64,000 nt of DNA from Kitasatospora acidiphila (GCF_006636205.1 NZ_VIGB01000003.1:5694501-5758500), one strand, 5' to 3'; counted from the first letter of the stretch, positions 31,770 through 41,343 are shown. The notes: generated by a model from the letters alone, not told the origin. Numbers and translations: made by a program.

Positions 31770-33044
31770 TCAGGCCTTGGTGAGGTCCTCGATCTCGTCA
31801 TCGGGCTCGCGGCCCGGGGTCGGCAGGTTGAACTTGGTGATCACGAAGCGGAACACGAAGTAGTAGATCGCGGCGAAGACCAGGCCGATCGGGAGGACCA
31901 GCCACTGGTTGCGGCCGTGGCTCCAGCCGAGCAGCAGGTCGATCAGGCCGGCCGAGAAGGTGAAGCCGAGGTGCACGCCCAGCGCCCAGGTCACGGCCAT
32001 CGAGACCGTGGTCAGGATCACATGGACCACGTACAGCGCGGGGGCGATGAAGACGAAGGCGAACTCGATCGGCTCGGTCACACCGGTGACGAAGGAGGTC
32101 AGCGCGAGCGACATCATCATGCCCATCACGGCCTTGCGGCGCTCCGGGCGGGCGCAGTGCGCGATGGCCAGCGCGGCGGCGGGCAGCGCGAACATCATGA
32201 TCGGGAAGAAGCCGGACATGAACTGGCCCGCGTGCGGGTCGCCGAACATGTAGCGGGTCAGGTCGCCGTGCACCACGGTGCCGTCCGGCTTGGTGAAGTC
32301 ACCGGCCTGGAACCAGGCGTAGGAGTTGACGAACTGGTGCATGCCGACCGGCAGCAGCGCGCGGTTGACCAGGCCGAAGGCACCGGCGCCGAGTGCGCCG
32401 GCGCTGATCAGGGTGTTGTTCAGGTGCCCGATCGCATCGCCGACCGGGCCCCAGAACTGGGCGAACAGGACACCCACGACGGTGCCGACGAAGGCCATGA
32501 TGATCGGGACCAGCCGCCGGCCGTTGAAGAAGCCGAGCCAGTCGACCAGCTTGGTGCGGTGGAACCGCTGCCAGAGCACCGCGCTGAGCAGGCCGATGAC
32601 GATGCCGCCGAGCACACCGGGGTTCTGGTAGGTCGGCTCGACCCACTTGCCGTCGGCGATGTGGCCGTCGGTGATCGGGAAGGCCGTCAGGACCTTGCTG
32701 TAGGTCAGGAAACCGACCACGGCGGCCAGCGCCGTGGAGCCGTCGGCCTTCTTGGCGAAGCCGATGGCGATACCGATGGCGAAGAGCAGCGGCAGGCCGA
32801 ACTTGGTGTCGAGGATGGAGCCACCGGCCGCGTTGAACACGGCGGCGACCTTGTCCCAGCCGAGGCCGTCCTTGCCGAAGACGTCGTCCTGGCCGAGGCG
32901 CAGCAGCAGGCCGGCGGCCGGCAGCACGGCGATCGGCAGCTGGAGGCTGCGGCCCATCTTCTGCAGGCCCTGCAGCAGGCTCTGGCCGAACTTCCTGGCG
33001 GGGGACGGAGCGGCGGGCGACTTTGCCTGCGCTGTCGTACTCAT
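31770..33044 (-). CDS. nagE2: PTS N-acetylglucosamine permease EIIC (NagE2-like)
   Basis: 424 residues. EIIC architecture with about ten hydrophobic helices. Signatures: PAAGLLLRLGQDD, GFFNGRRLVPI, LPVGMHQFVNSYAWF, SGFFPIMMFALPAAALAI and the sugar-binding GVTEPIEFAFVF. The EIIA and EIIB domains are not fused; EIIB is encoded by nagF nearby. Two EIIC genes in tandem with nagF is the S. coelicolor nagF-nagE1-nagE2 arrangement. GAGGAA precedes the ATG. A 34-bp palindrome of DasR type lies about 60 bp upstream. Confidence 0.9.
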   Translation of the reverse strand: MSTTAQAKSPAAPSPARKFGQSLLQGLQKMGRSLQLPIAVLPAAGLLLRLGQDDVFGKDGLGWDKVAAVFNAAGGSILDTKFGLPLLFAIGIAIGFAKKADGSTALAAVVGFLTYSKVLTAFPITDGHIADGKWVEPTYQNPGVLGGIVIGLLSAVLWQRFHRTKLVDWLGFFNGRRLVPIIMAFVGTVVGVLFAQFWGPVGDAIGHLNNTLISAGALGAGAFGLVNRALLPVGMHQFVNSYAWFQAGDFTKPDGTVVHGDLTRYMFGDPHAGQFMSGFFPIMMFALPAAALAIAHCARPERRKAVMGMMMSLALTSFVTGVTEPIEFAFVFIAPALYVVHVILTTVSMAVTWALGVHLGFTFSAGLIDLLLGWSHGRNQWLVLPIGLVFAAIYYFVFRFVITKFNLPTPGREPDDEIEDLTKA

Positions 33045-33103
33045 GCGGGTGGTTCCTCACGGCATGGCGTACCGGGCGGGGTGCGGTCCGGAACCAGTAC
33101 GCG

Positions 33104-33137
33104 AACTGGTCTACACCACTAGTGGTGTAGACCAGTT
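33104..33137. promoter_or_regulatory. double DasR (dre) operator upstream of nagE2
   Basis: Two abutting 16-bp elements, ACTGGTCTACACCACT and AGTGGTGTAGACCAGT, are exact reverse complements. Together with an A and a T on the outside they form a perfect 34-bp palindrome. Each differs at one base from the published dre consensus ACTGGTCTAGACCACT. DasR, a GntR repressor released by glucosamine-6-phosphate, would be expected to bind. The 60-bp distance to the start suggests overlap with the promoter. Confidence 0.85.
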
Positions 33138-33268
33138 TTGTAGCATGCCGCGAGAGGGGCTGGAAGGGCCGATAGGCCCGCAGGTCGGAAGTGCTATGAA
33201 ATCGAAACCTTGTTGAGGATTAATGATCACCATTACCCGGCGTAATTGCGGCCGGTTCAGTCGGCGGC

Positions 33269-34513
33269 TCAGGCCTTGGTGAGGTCCTCCACTTCCTCCT
33301 CCGGTTCGCGGCCCGGTGTCTCCAGATTGAACGCGCGGATCATCAGTCGGAAGAGTGCGTAGTAGACCACCGCGAAACAGAGCCCGATCGGGATGATCAG
33401 CCAAGGCTTGGTGGCCAGGCTCCAGTTGATCAGATAGTCGATCAGGCCCGCCGAGAAACTGAAACCGTCGTGCACGCCCAGCGCCCAGGTGATGCCCATC
33501 GAGGCGCCGGTCAGCAGCGCGTGCGCCACATAGAGCAGCGGGGCCACGAAGAGGAAGGAGTACTCGATCGGCTCGGTGACCCCGGTCACGAGGCTGGTCA
33601 GCGCGACCGAGAACATCAGGCCGTAGATCTCCTTGCGCCGGTGCGGCTCGGCGCTGTGCGCGATCGCCAGCGCGGCGGCCGGCAGCGCGAACATCATGAT
33701 CGGGAAGAAGCCCGAGGTGAACTGCCCCGCCGTCGGGTCGCCGTGCAGGAAGCGCGGGATGTCACCGGTCCAGACGTTCCCCTGGGCGTCCGTGTAGGTG
33801 CCGTACTGGAACCACACGAAGGTGTTCAGGAACTGGTGCATGCCGACCACCAGCAGCGCGCGGTTGGCCACGCCGAAGATCGCCGACCCGGGCGAGCCCA
33901 GCCCGGCGAGCCAGTCGCTGAAGTGCACCAGGCCGCGTCCGATCGGCGGCCAGATCCACAGTGCGAGCACCGCGAGGGCGATGCCGACCAGTGCCGTGAT
34001 CATCGGCACCAGCCGGCGTCCGTTGAAGAAGCCCAGCCAGTCGGGCAGTTTGGTGCGGTGGAAGCGCGCCCAGAGCCAGGCCGTCAGCAGGCCCAGCACG
34101 ATGCCGCCGAACACCCCGGGGTTCTGGTAGGTCGGCGGGTTGGTCGGAGGCGTCACCGGGAACTGGTGGAGGATGTTGAAGTAGACGAGGAACCCGACCA
34201 CGGCGGCCAGTGCGGTCGACCCGTCCGCCTTCCTGGCCATCCCGATCGACACTCCGACGCAGAACAGCAGCGGCAGTCCGAGCACCGGGTCCAGCAGCAC
34301 GCCGCCCGCTGCCGCGAGCACCTTGGCGACGTTCGGCCAGTCGGCGATCCTGCCGTGCGGGCCGAACAGGTCCGGCTGGCCCAGCCGATTGAGAATGCCG
34401 GCCGCGGGGAGCACCGCGACCGGCAGTTGCAGGGAGCGGCCCATCTTCTGCAGGCCGCCGTAGAAGGTCTGCCACCACGGTTTCCGCGGCGGCGCGGCGC
34501 TCGCTGAACTCAT
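33269..34513 (-). CDS. nagE1: PTS N-acetylglucosamine permease EIIC (NagE1-like)
   Basis: 414 residues, clearly paralogous to the adjacent NagE2-like protein: PAAGILNRLGQPDLF, GFFNGRRLVPMITALVG, VVGMHQFLNTFVWFQYGTY, SGFFPIMMFALPAAALAI, GVTEPIEYSFLFVAPLLY. Differences cluster in the loop at about 235-290 (YGTYTDAQGNVWTG), which may change specificity. GGAGGGA precedes the ATG at 34513. The paralogues have separate promoter regions, each with its own dre-type operator. Confidence 0.9.
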   Translation of the reverse strand: MSSASAAPPRKPWWQTFYGGLQKMGRSLQLPVAVLPAAGILNRLGQPDLFGPHGRIADWPNVAKVLAAAGGVLLDPVLGLPLLFCVGVSIGMARKADGSTALAAVVGFLVYFNILHQFPVTPPTNPPTYQNPGVFGGIVLGLLTAWLWARFHRTKLPDWLGFFNGRRLVPMITALVGIALAVLALWIWPPIGRGLVHFSDWLAGLGSPGSAIFGVANRALLVVGMHQFLNTFVWFQYGTYTDAQGNVWTGDIPRFLHGDPTAGQFTSGFFPIMMFALPAAALAIAHSAEPHRRKEIYGLMFSVALTSLVTGVTEPIEYSFLFVAPLLYVAHALLTGASMGITWALGVHDGFSFSAGLIDYLINWSLATKPWLIIPIGLCFAVVYYALFRLMIRAFNLETPGREPEEEVEDLTKA

Positions 34514-34874
34514 CGTCGTCCCTCCGCGGTGGCCGGTCCGGGTGCGAACGGACGGTGGGAGCCCCGGCGCCGGCCCGCGCGTTTTGGGAAGTACGACCAC
34601 ATTGGTGTAGACCAGTTGTGGTACGGCCGAAAGCGCCGGAGGACCCGGGCTCCCACCCACCGTCATCCTGGGAGGACGATCCGACCGGCGCGCGCGGGAC
34701 TGGGCCGATCGAGGCCCAGCGTGGCGGATCAACCCGAACCGGGCGATCCTGGTCGCGCCGGAGACGCGGCGCGGGCGAACTGAGCCTGCGTCACCCCCCG
34801 GCACCCGCAGCACGGCACACCGCAGGACGGCCCCGGCATCAGCGCCGGAGCGCCGAGACAGAGGGAGAAAGACC
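34514..34874. other. 361-bp divergent intergenic region between nagE1 and nagF
   Basis: It contains one dre operator at 34601 that can serve both divergent genes. The rest is GC-rich with no further repeat. The short open frames in it lack ribosome sites and family features, so I see no gene. AGGGAG lies 7 nt before the nagF ATG. Confidence 0.6.
34601..34616. promoter_or_regulatory. DasR (dre) operator between nagE1 and nagF
   Basis: ATTGGTGTAGACCAGT keeps the TGGT-N-TAGACCA core of dre sites with altered outer bases. It lies 88 bp from the nagE1 start and 258 bp from nagF, so nagE1 is the nearer target. It is a single site, unlike the double one upstream of nagE2. Confidence 0.78.
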
Positions 34875-35108
34875 ATGGCCACCAAGGCTGAGAAGATCGT
34901 CGCCGGTCTCGGCGGTATCGACAACATCGAAGAGGTCGAAGGCTGCATCACCCGCCTGCGGACCGAGGTCAAGGACCCCTCCCTCATCGACGAGGCCGCC
35001 CTCAAGGCCGCCGGCGCCCACGGCGTCGTCAAGATGGGCACCGCGATCCAGGTCGTCATCGGCACCGACGCCGACCCGATCGCCGCCGACATCGAGGACA
35101 TGATGTAG
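34875..35108 (+). CDS. nagF: PTS EIIB component for N-acetylglucosamine
   Basis: 77 residues. The phosphocysteine is C24 in EVEGCITRLRTEVKD; AALKAAGAHGVVKMGTAIQVVIGTDADPIA completes the EIIB fold. It receives phosphate from EIIA and passes it to GlcNAc at EIIC (NagE1/NagE2). It is encoded alone, divergent from nagE1 with a dre site between, and ends in a strong terminator. Confidence 0.93.
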   Translation: MATKAEKIVAGLGGIDNIEEVEGCITRLRTEVKDPSLIDEAALKAAGAHGVVKMGTAIQVVIGTDADPIAADIEDMM

Positions 35109-35123
35109 TCCCGCACCACCAAG

Positions 35124-35162
35124 CCGAGGGCCCGTCAGCATCCACCGCTGACGGGCCCTCGG
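35124..35162 (+). terminator. terminator after nagF
   Basis: CCGAGGGCCCGTCAGC and its exact complement form a 16-bp stem with a 7-nt loop (ATCCACC), 15 nt after the nagF stop. No U-tract follows. It separates the PTS gene from rph. Confidence 0.88.
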
Positions 35163-35202
35163 CGTACGGCCCCACTGGCGGACCACCCGGGTCCGGAGCG
35201 AC

Positions 35203-35208
35203 TACGCT
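35203..35208 (+). promoter_or_regulatory. -10 element of leaderless rph
   Basis: TACGCT lies 8 nt before the ATG at 35217. No Shine-Dalgarno sequence is present, so the transcript probably begins at or next to the start codon. Confidence 0.45.
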
Positions 35209-35216
35209 CAGACAAC

Positions 35217-35942
<726 letters not shown>

Positions 35943-36028
35943 CCCTCCCACAGGGACAGGGACTCGGGCGGGTGGCGGGCCGTGCGGCCCACCACCCGCC
36001 CCCGGGTAGTCCGGGATACTGGGGAGCC

Positions 36029-36640
36029 ATGAGCACCCCCCGCCGCCTGATCCTCGCCACCCGCAACCAGCACAAGGTCACCGAACTGCGCGCCATCCTC
36101 GGTGCCGCCGGCCTGAACGTCGAACTCGTCGGCGCCGACGCCTACCCCGAGGTCCCGGACGTCGCCGAGACCGGCGTCACCTTCGCCGAGAACGCCCTCC
36201 TCAAGGCGCACGCCCTGGCCCGCGCAACCGGCCTGCCCGCCGTCGCCGACGACTCCGGCCTCTGCGTCGACGTGCTGGGCGGCGCACCCGGCATCTTCTC
36301 CGCCCGCTGGTCCGGCAAGCACGGCGACGACCAGGCCAACCTGGACCTGCTGCTCGCCCAGCTCTCCGACATCGCCCCCGAGCACCGCGCCGCCCACTTC
36401 GCCTGCGCCGCCGCCCTCGCCCTCCCCGACGGCACCGAACGCGTCGTCGAGGGCCGCCTCCTCGGCACCCTGCGCACCGCCCCGGCCGGCGGGCACGGCT
36501 TCGGCTACGACCCGATCCTGCAGCCGCTGGGGGAGACCCGTACCTGCGCGGAACTGACGCCGGATGAGAAGAACGCGATCAGCCACCGGGGCAAGGCCTT
36601 CCGGGCACTGGCGGAGGTGGTGGGGGAGCTGCTGGGGTAG
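36029..36640 (+). CDS. rdgB: RdgB/HAM1 XTP/dITP pyrophosphatase
   Basis: 203 residues. Substrate motifs: ILATRNQHKVTEL at the N-terminus, TGVTFAENALLKAHALA, GLPAVADDSGLCVDVLGGAPGIFSARW, GFGYDPIL and the terminal SHRGKAFRAL. It removes ITP/XTP and deaminated dNTPs. I chose the ATG at 36029, where GATACT lies 8 nt upstream and GGGGAG is immediately before it; both leaderless and short-leader translation are possible. Confidence 0.95.
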   Translation: MSTPRRLILATRNQHKVTELRAILGAAGLNVELVGADAYPEVPDVAETGVTFAENALLKAHALARATGLPAVADDSGLCVDVLGGAPGIFSARWSGKHGDDQANLDLLLAQLSDIAPEHRAAHFACAAALALPDGTERVVEGRLLGTLRTAPAGGHGFGYDPILQPLGETRTCAELTPDEKNAISHRGKAFRALAEVVGELLG

Positions 36641-36657
36641 CCGACCCGCTGAACGCC

Positions 36658-36686
36658 GAAGGCCGGGCCCTGGGGGCCCGGCCTTC
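36658..36686 (+). terminator. terminator after rdgB
   Basis: GAAGGCCGGGCCC and GGGCCCGGCCTTC form a 13-bp stem with a TG-G loop, followed by GATTCTT. It lies 18 nt after the rdgB stop and also between rdgB and the convergent tRNA gene. Confidence 0.85.
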
Positions 36687-36707
36687 GATTCTTAGGTTCT
36701 ACCTTGT

Positions 36708-36790
36708 GCGGCCTGAGGGATTCGAACCCTCACGGGGTTTCCCCCACCAGGACCTAAACCTGGCGCGTATCGCCATTTCGCCAAGGCCGC
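36708..36790 (-). tRNA. tRNA-Leu (UAG anticodon)
   Basis: 83 nt. On the minus strand the acceptor arms GCGGCCT and AGGCCGC pair exactly. The anticodon stem CCAGG/CCTGG encloses TTTAGGT with anticodon TAG. A long variable arm (GGGGGAAACCCC) marks a class II tRNA, and the T-loop is GGGTTCGAATCCC. No CCA is encoded, as is usual in streptomycetes. It reads CUA codons. Confidence 0.95.
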
Positions 36791-36803
36791 TCCTGTCAAG
36801 GCA

Positions 36804-37453
36804 TCATGCTACTTGCCTGGCCGCAGTGCCCGCACCTGCCTTCTTGCGTCGGCAGTAGGTGGGGGTGATGGCATGGCGGTTGGGACAGAGCAGGCGGAGG
36901 TTGCCGGGACGGTTGTCCGACCAGTCTCCGTTGACGTGGTCGACCTCCAGGGTGAAGGCCGCCCCCTGCCACTCTGGTCCGACATCGCAGCCCTGACACA
37001 GCTCGGGGCGGCCGAGTTCGAGCAACGCTCGGCGGATTCGCGCCCCCGGGAGGCGCTTCGCGTGCTGAGGGCGCTGAACGAGGAGCACCTCCGGTGCCAT
37101 CCTGCGCGGAAATTTCTTGCCCTTGCCGTGCGCTTGGCCGGTGAAGTGTGAGGTGTCGATCCCGAAGTGCTTGATTGTGTCCCGCCTGCTTGGCGTTGCC
37201 TCAGGTAGCGGACGACCCCCGCCACGCTGGTGCATTCGGAAACCGCGGTCTGCAGGAGTTCGCGAGTGTAGATGCTCCCCGTGGGTGCGAAATGGCTGGT
37301 GTCGACTCCGAATGCCCCCAGCCGCTTGCGCAGGTACTTGCGGCGCTCGAAATGCGGCTCCCGGCCGAGTAGCACCAGCATCTCGTTCAGGGTTGTGGAC
37401 CGGGCGGCAACGTCGCTCAGCAACTCCCTGGTGTACCTCGTCGGCTTGGACAT
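36804..37453 (-). pseudogene. HNH endonuclease gene with a frameshift
   Basis: Two frames each hold half of one protein. The N-terminal half (MSKPTRYTRELLSDVAARSTTLNEML, YLRKRLGAFGVDTSHFAP) has GGAGGGA before its ATG; it loses sense after AGGTQ at about 37180. In the next frame the protein resumes with IKHFGIDTSHF and ends with an HNH domain (LCQGCDV, LEVDHVNGDWSDNRPGNLRLLC). The second cysteine pair of the usual CPNCHA motif is CPNRHA, so a zinc ligand is also lost. Loss or gain of one base near 37175-37182, by decay or sequencing error, explains the split. Confidence 0.78.
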
Positions 37454-37556
37454 GGCTTCCCTCCTTGCCGTGGGCAGCGACCAGCTCACTGATCAGGTAA
37501 CGGGGCGTCGGCAGGTGACCGGTGCTTGACGCGTGCACAACGATTCTGTTGCGGCC

Positions 37557-37585
37557 TGTGCGAATCTGTGCGAAAGCTCTTGACC
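37557..37585 (+). promoter_or_regulatory. direct repeat and -35-like element before the AraF-like gene
   Basis: TGTGCGAA occurs at 37557-37564 and 37567-37574, spaced by one DNA turn, followed by TTGACC at 37580-37585. A LacI-type or other regulator is plausible. No clear -10 follows. Confidence 0.35.
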
Positions 37586-37680
37586 CGTGGGGCTGGTGGC
37601 GGTGTCATGAACCCCATCTCGCGTGAGTCTGTTCGGTTCTGATGGATTGTGGTCCTCACCCCTGCTAGGAGCCCGAGCTT

Positions 37681-38727
37681 ATGACCACTGTGCACAACCG
37701 TCCCCGCACCGCGTTGGCCGCGTTCGGCCTGCTGGTCTCGCTCGGGCTGGCGGCCTGCTCGACCGGGCAGCAGAGCGGCGGCCCAGGCGGTGACACCGCC
37801 AAGGTGACCGGCAAGATCAGCATGACGTACCTGCAGAAGCAGGGCGATCAGCAGTACTTCGTCGGTGAGGCCGCCGGGGCCAAGGCGAAGGCCGCCGAGC
37901 TCGGGGTGGACCTGAAGGTGGTCAACCTGGGCAGCGACGCCAACCAGACCGTCAGCGACGTCCAGGCGGCGATCGCGCAGAAGAGCAACGGTCTGATCAT
38001 CGTGGTGCCGGACCCGTCGGTCGGCCCGCAGGTGGTGCAGATCGCCAAGGACGACAAGGTCGCGCTGCTCACCTCGGACGACCAGATCTGCACCACCGGT
38101 CCCAATCCGGCCAACTGCGCCAAGTCCGACCTGGTGCCGCGGATCGGCTTCTCCGGCCAGCAGATGGGCCAGCAGGTCGGTGAGCGGGCCGCCGAGGAGT
38201 TCAAGAAGGCCGGCTGGAGCGCGGCGGACACCCGCACCATCTCCGCCTGGCAGCAGGACGTGACGGTCTGCGGTGACCGGGTGAAGGCCGCCAAGGACGC
38301 CTTCGGGCAGTCCGTCCCCGGCGTGCAGAACATCGACGTCGCCACCGACAACACCCCGACCGGCGCGCAGGACAAGGTGGCCGCGACCCTCACCGCCAAC
38401 CCGGGCGTCAAGCACTGGGTGATCTGGGGCTGCAACGACGAGAACGTGCAGGGCGGCATCACGGCCATGCAGAACGCGGGCATCAGCGCCGACAACGTGA
38501 TCGGCGTCGGCCTCGGCGCCTACCTGGCCTGCAAGGACTGGGGCAGCGGCAAGCCGTCCGGCATGAAGGCCGCGCTCTACATCAACGGCAGCGACGTGGG
38601 CGCCCTCGCCGTCCAGACCATGTACGACAAGCTCAGGAACGGCAAGGACTTCCCGCAGGAGGCGTTCGCCAAGACCACCATGGTCGACGCCTCCACCTGG
38701 CAGTCGACCGGCGTCCAGTGCAGCTGA
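37681..38727 (+). CDS. AraF-like sugar-binding lipoprotein of an ABC transporter
   Basis: 348 residues. Lipoprotein signal with lipobox LAAC at C26, then a periplasmic-binding-protein type I fold. Blocks DVQAAIAQKSNGLIIVVPDPSVGP, LVPRIGFSGQQMGQQVGERAAEEFKKAGW and NPGVKHWVIWGCNDENVQGGITAMQ resemble E. coli AraF more than RbsB or XylF. L-arabinose or a similar pentose is therefore the first guess; specificity is not proven. AGGAG precedes the ATG by 12 nt. ATPase and permease genes follow at 10 bp and with an overlap. Confidence 0.85.
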   Translation: MTTVHNRPRTALAAFGLLVSLGLAACSTGQQSGGPGGDTAKVTGKISMTYLQKQGDQQYFVGEAAGAKAKAAELGVDLKVVNLGSDANQTVSDVQAAIAQKSNGLIIVVPDPSVGPQVVQIAKDDKVALLTSDDQICTTGPNPANCAKSDLVPRIGFSGQQMGQQVGERAAEEFKKAGWSAADTRTISAWQQDVTVCGDRVKAAKDAFGQSVPGVQNIDVATDNTPTGAQDKVAATLTANPGVKHWVIWGCNDENVQGGITAMQNAGISADNVIGVGLGAYLACKDWGSGKPSGMKAALYINGSDVGALAVQTMYDKLRNGKDFPQEAFAKTTMVDASTWQSTGVQCS

Positions 38728-38737
38728 GGGAGCTGCC

Positions 38738-40303
38738 GTGACGACCACGACCACGACCGCCGGCGCGGGCGTGCGCGGCCTCGGCAAGCGCTTCGGCGAG
38801 GTCCGGGCGCTGGACGGGGTGACCCTGGACTTCCCGGCCGGCCAGGTCACCGCGCTGATGGGGGAGAACGGGGCCGGCAAGTCCACCCTGCTGAAGATCC
38901 TGACCGGTGATCACCGGCCCACCGAGGGCACCGTACTGCTGGACGGCGCCGAGCTGGCGCTCGGCTCGCCCGCCCGGGCCCGGGCCGCCGGGATCCGGAT
39001 CATCCCCCAGGAGCCGGAGATCATCCCGCATGTCTCGGTGGCCGAGAACGTCTACGCCGGTGCGCTGCCCCGCCGGGGCGGGCGCCGGCTGGACCGGGCC
39101 GAACTGCACCGGCGGATCACCGCCGACCTGGACCGGCTCGGCTTCTCCCGGGTGCTCGAACCGGAGCTCCTGGGCTCCCAGTTGACCCCGGCACAGCGCC
39201 AACTGGTGGAGATCCTCCGGGCGTTGACCGGCGAGGCGAAGGTGATCGCGTTCGACGAGCCGACCAGCTCGCTCTCCGAGCAGGAGGTGGCGGCGCTGTT
39301 CGCGCTGATCCGCCGGCTGCGTGCGCAGGGCGTGGCGGTGGTCTACGTCTCGCACCGGATGCAGGAGATCTTCCAACTGGCCGACCGGATAGCGGTGTTG
39401 CGGGACGGCATGCTGGCCGGCGTGCTGGACGCGGCCGAGGCGGGGGAGCAGGAGCTGGTGCGGCTGATGGTGGGCCGCGATCTCTCCCGGCTGTTCGTCC
39501 GGCAGCGCGTGGCGACCGACCAAGTGGTGCTCCAGGTCGATGACTTGACCACGGATGACGTCCGGGGGGTCAACCTGGCGGTGCGGGCCGGCGAGGTGGT
39601 CGGGCTGGCCGGTCTGATCGGGGCCGGACGCTCGGAGTTGGCGCTGGCGCTGGCCGGCGACCTGCCGGTGCGCGGCGGCACGGTTCGGCTGGACGGCCGC
39701 AGGCTGCGCCCGGGGCGGCCGGGTGAGGCGATCCGGGCCGGTCTGGGCCTGGCGCCGGAGGAGCGCAAGGCGCAGGCGCTGTTCCTGCAGCGCTCGATCC
39801 GGGAGAACACCTCGCTGGTGGTGCTGGACCGACTGCGGCGCTGGCGGTTCGTCCGGCGGGGCGCCGAGCGGGAGTTGGCGCAGGGCTTCGCGGACCGGCT
39901 GCGGGTGCGGGCGCCGGGCATCGAGCAGGAGGTGCGCACGCTCTCCGGGGGCAACCAGCAGAAGGTGGTGCTGGCCCGCTGGTTGGCCCGCAAGCCCAAG
40001 GTGCTGATCCTGGACGAGCCGACCCGCGGCATCGACGTCGGCGCCAAGGCGGAGATCTACCAGATCATCGCCGACCTCGCGAGGGAGGGCGTGGCGCTGC
40101 TGGTGATCTCCTCCGAGCTGCCCGAGCTGCTGGGGCTGGCCGATCGGGTCGTGGTGATGCAGAACGGCCGGATCACCGGGGAGCTGGACCGTGCCGAGGC
40201 CACCGAGGAGCGGATCCTCGCGCTGGCGATGGCCGACGACCTGAGCGACCACAACGATTCGAGTGGCGAAGACGACCTGAGGGACGAAGGAGGGCGGCCA
40301 TGA
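38738..40303 (+). CDS. AraG/RbsA-type sugar ABC ATPase (two domains)
   Basis: 521 residues. The first ABC domain has Walker A GENGAGKST and Walker B VIAFDEPTSS. The second has the degenerate loop LIGAGRSEL typical of the C-terminal half in this family, with signature LSGGNQQKVVLARWL and Walker B VLILDEPTRG. It energises sugar uptake with the AraF- and AraH-like proteins. The stop overlaps the permease start (ATGA). Confidence 0.92.
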   Translation: MTTTTTTAGAGVRGLGKRFGEVRALDGVTLDFPAGQVTALMGENGAGKSTLLKILTGDHRPTEGTVLLDGAELALGSPARARAAGIRIIPQEPEIIPHVSVAENVYAGALPRRGGRRLDRAELHRRITADLDRLGFSRVLEPELLGSQLTPAQRQLVEILRALTGEAKVIAFDEPTSSLSEQEVAALFALIRRLRAQGVAVVYVSHRMQEIFQLADRIAVLRDGMLAGVLDAAEAGEQELVRLMVGRDLSRLFVRQRVATDQVVLQVDDLTTDDVRGVNLAVRAGEVVGLAGLIGAGRSELALALAGDLPVRGGTVRLDGRRLRPGRPGEAIRAGLGLAPEERKAQALFLQRSIRENTSLVVLDRLRRWRFVRRGAERELAQGFADRLRVRAPGIEQEVRTLSGGNQQKVVLARWLARKPKVLILDEPTRGIDVGAKAEIYQIIADLAREGVALLVISSELPELLGLADRVVVMQNGRITGELDRAEATEERILALAMADDLSDHNDSSGEDDLRDEGGRP

Positions 40304-41316
40304 CCACGTCCACCGCTGAGCGGACGGCACCGGCGGCCAGGCGGGCCGGCGGCGCGCTGGCCGCGGTCGGCGGCCAGAACCTGAGCCTGATCGCCGCCCT
40401 GGCCGTGGTGCTGGCGCTGTTCGGCTCGCTCAACGACAACTACCTGAGCTGGACCAACGTCCAGGTGATCGCCGAGGCGGTGACCATCACCGGCCTGCTG
40501 GCGGTGGTGCAGACCGTGGTGATCATCTGCGGCGGCCTGGACATCTCGGTGGGCTCGCAGGCCGGGCTGGCCTCGGTGGTCAGCGCGATGGCGTTCACCT
40601 CGGCGGGCAGCAGTCCGCTGGTCGGGATGGCCGCGGCGATCGGCGTCGGCGTGGTGGTGGGCGTGCTCAACGGCGCGGTGATCGTCTACGGCCGGGTCAA
40701 CGCGACCATCGCGACCCTGGCCGGCCTGGCCGCCTACAAGGGCGTGGCCCAGCTGATCTCCAACGGCGCGGCGCAGGGCTACGTGCTGAACGACGCAGTC
40801 TTCGTCTTCCTCAGCCGCGGCAAGATCGCGGGCCTGCCGGTGATGGTGTGGATCCTGATCGTGGCGGCCGCGGCCGTGCACGTGCTGCTGAAGTACACCG
40901 ACATCGGCCGGAACATCTACGCGATCGGCGGCAACCCCACCGCCGCCCGGCTGGCCGGCATCAACCTGAACAAGTACCTGATCTCCGCCTATGTGCTGGC
41001 CGCGGTGGTGGCCGCGGTCGCGGGCATCCTGCTGACCGCCCGGACCGGTTCCGGGCAGCCGGTCTCCGGCAGTGAGGGCCTGGAGCTGAAGTCGATCACG
41101 GCGGCCGCGCTCGGTGGTTGTGCGCTCAAGGGCGGCAAGGGCGGGATCGGCGGCACGCTGCTGGCGGTGGCGCTGCTCGGGGCGCTGGAGAACGGGTTGA
41201 CGGTGCAGGGCATCAACTCGTTCTGGCAGAACGTGGCGCAGGGGTCGCTGCTGGTGGTGGCGGTGGTCATCCAGCAGCGGCGCAGCGGTGAGCGGGCCGT
41301 GGGGTTGCCGGGCTGA
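40300..41316 (+). CDS. AraH/RbsC-type sugar ABC permease
   Basis: 338 residues with about nine hydrophobic helices. Family motifs: VQTVVIICGGLDISVGSQAGLASVV, GVLNGAVIVYGRVNATIATLAGL, IYAIGGNPTAARLAGIN (the EAA-like loop) and GGCALKGGKGGIGGT. It pairs with the ATPase by an ATGA overlap. The operon lacks an adjacent catabolic kinase or isomerase. Confidence 0.92.
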   Translation: MTTSTAERTAPAARRAGGALAAVGGQNLSLIAALAVVLALFGSLNDNYLSWTNVQVIAEAVTITGLLAVVQTVVIICGGLDISVGSQAGLASVVSAMAFTSAGSSPLVGMAAAIGVGVVVGVLNGAVIVYGRVNATIATLAGLAAYKGVAQLISNGAAQGYVLNDAVFVFLSRGKIAGLPVMVWILIVAAAAVHVLLKYTDIGRNIYAIGGNPTAARLAGINLNKYLISAYVLAAVVAAVAGILLTARTGSGQPVSGSEGLELKSITAAALGGCALKGGKGGIGGTLLAVALLGALENGLTVQGINSFWQNVAQGSLLVVAVVIQQRRSGERAVGLPG

Positions 41317-41343
41317 CCGGTGGTGGTGGTCCCGGGAGGGGCA

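Noticed and set aside
36708..36790. tRNA-Leu as an integration site for an element
   Set aside because: The downstream HNH gene is a lone remnant and I see no duplicated tRNA 3' end within the window.
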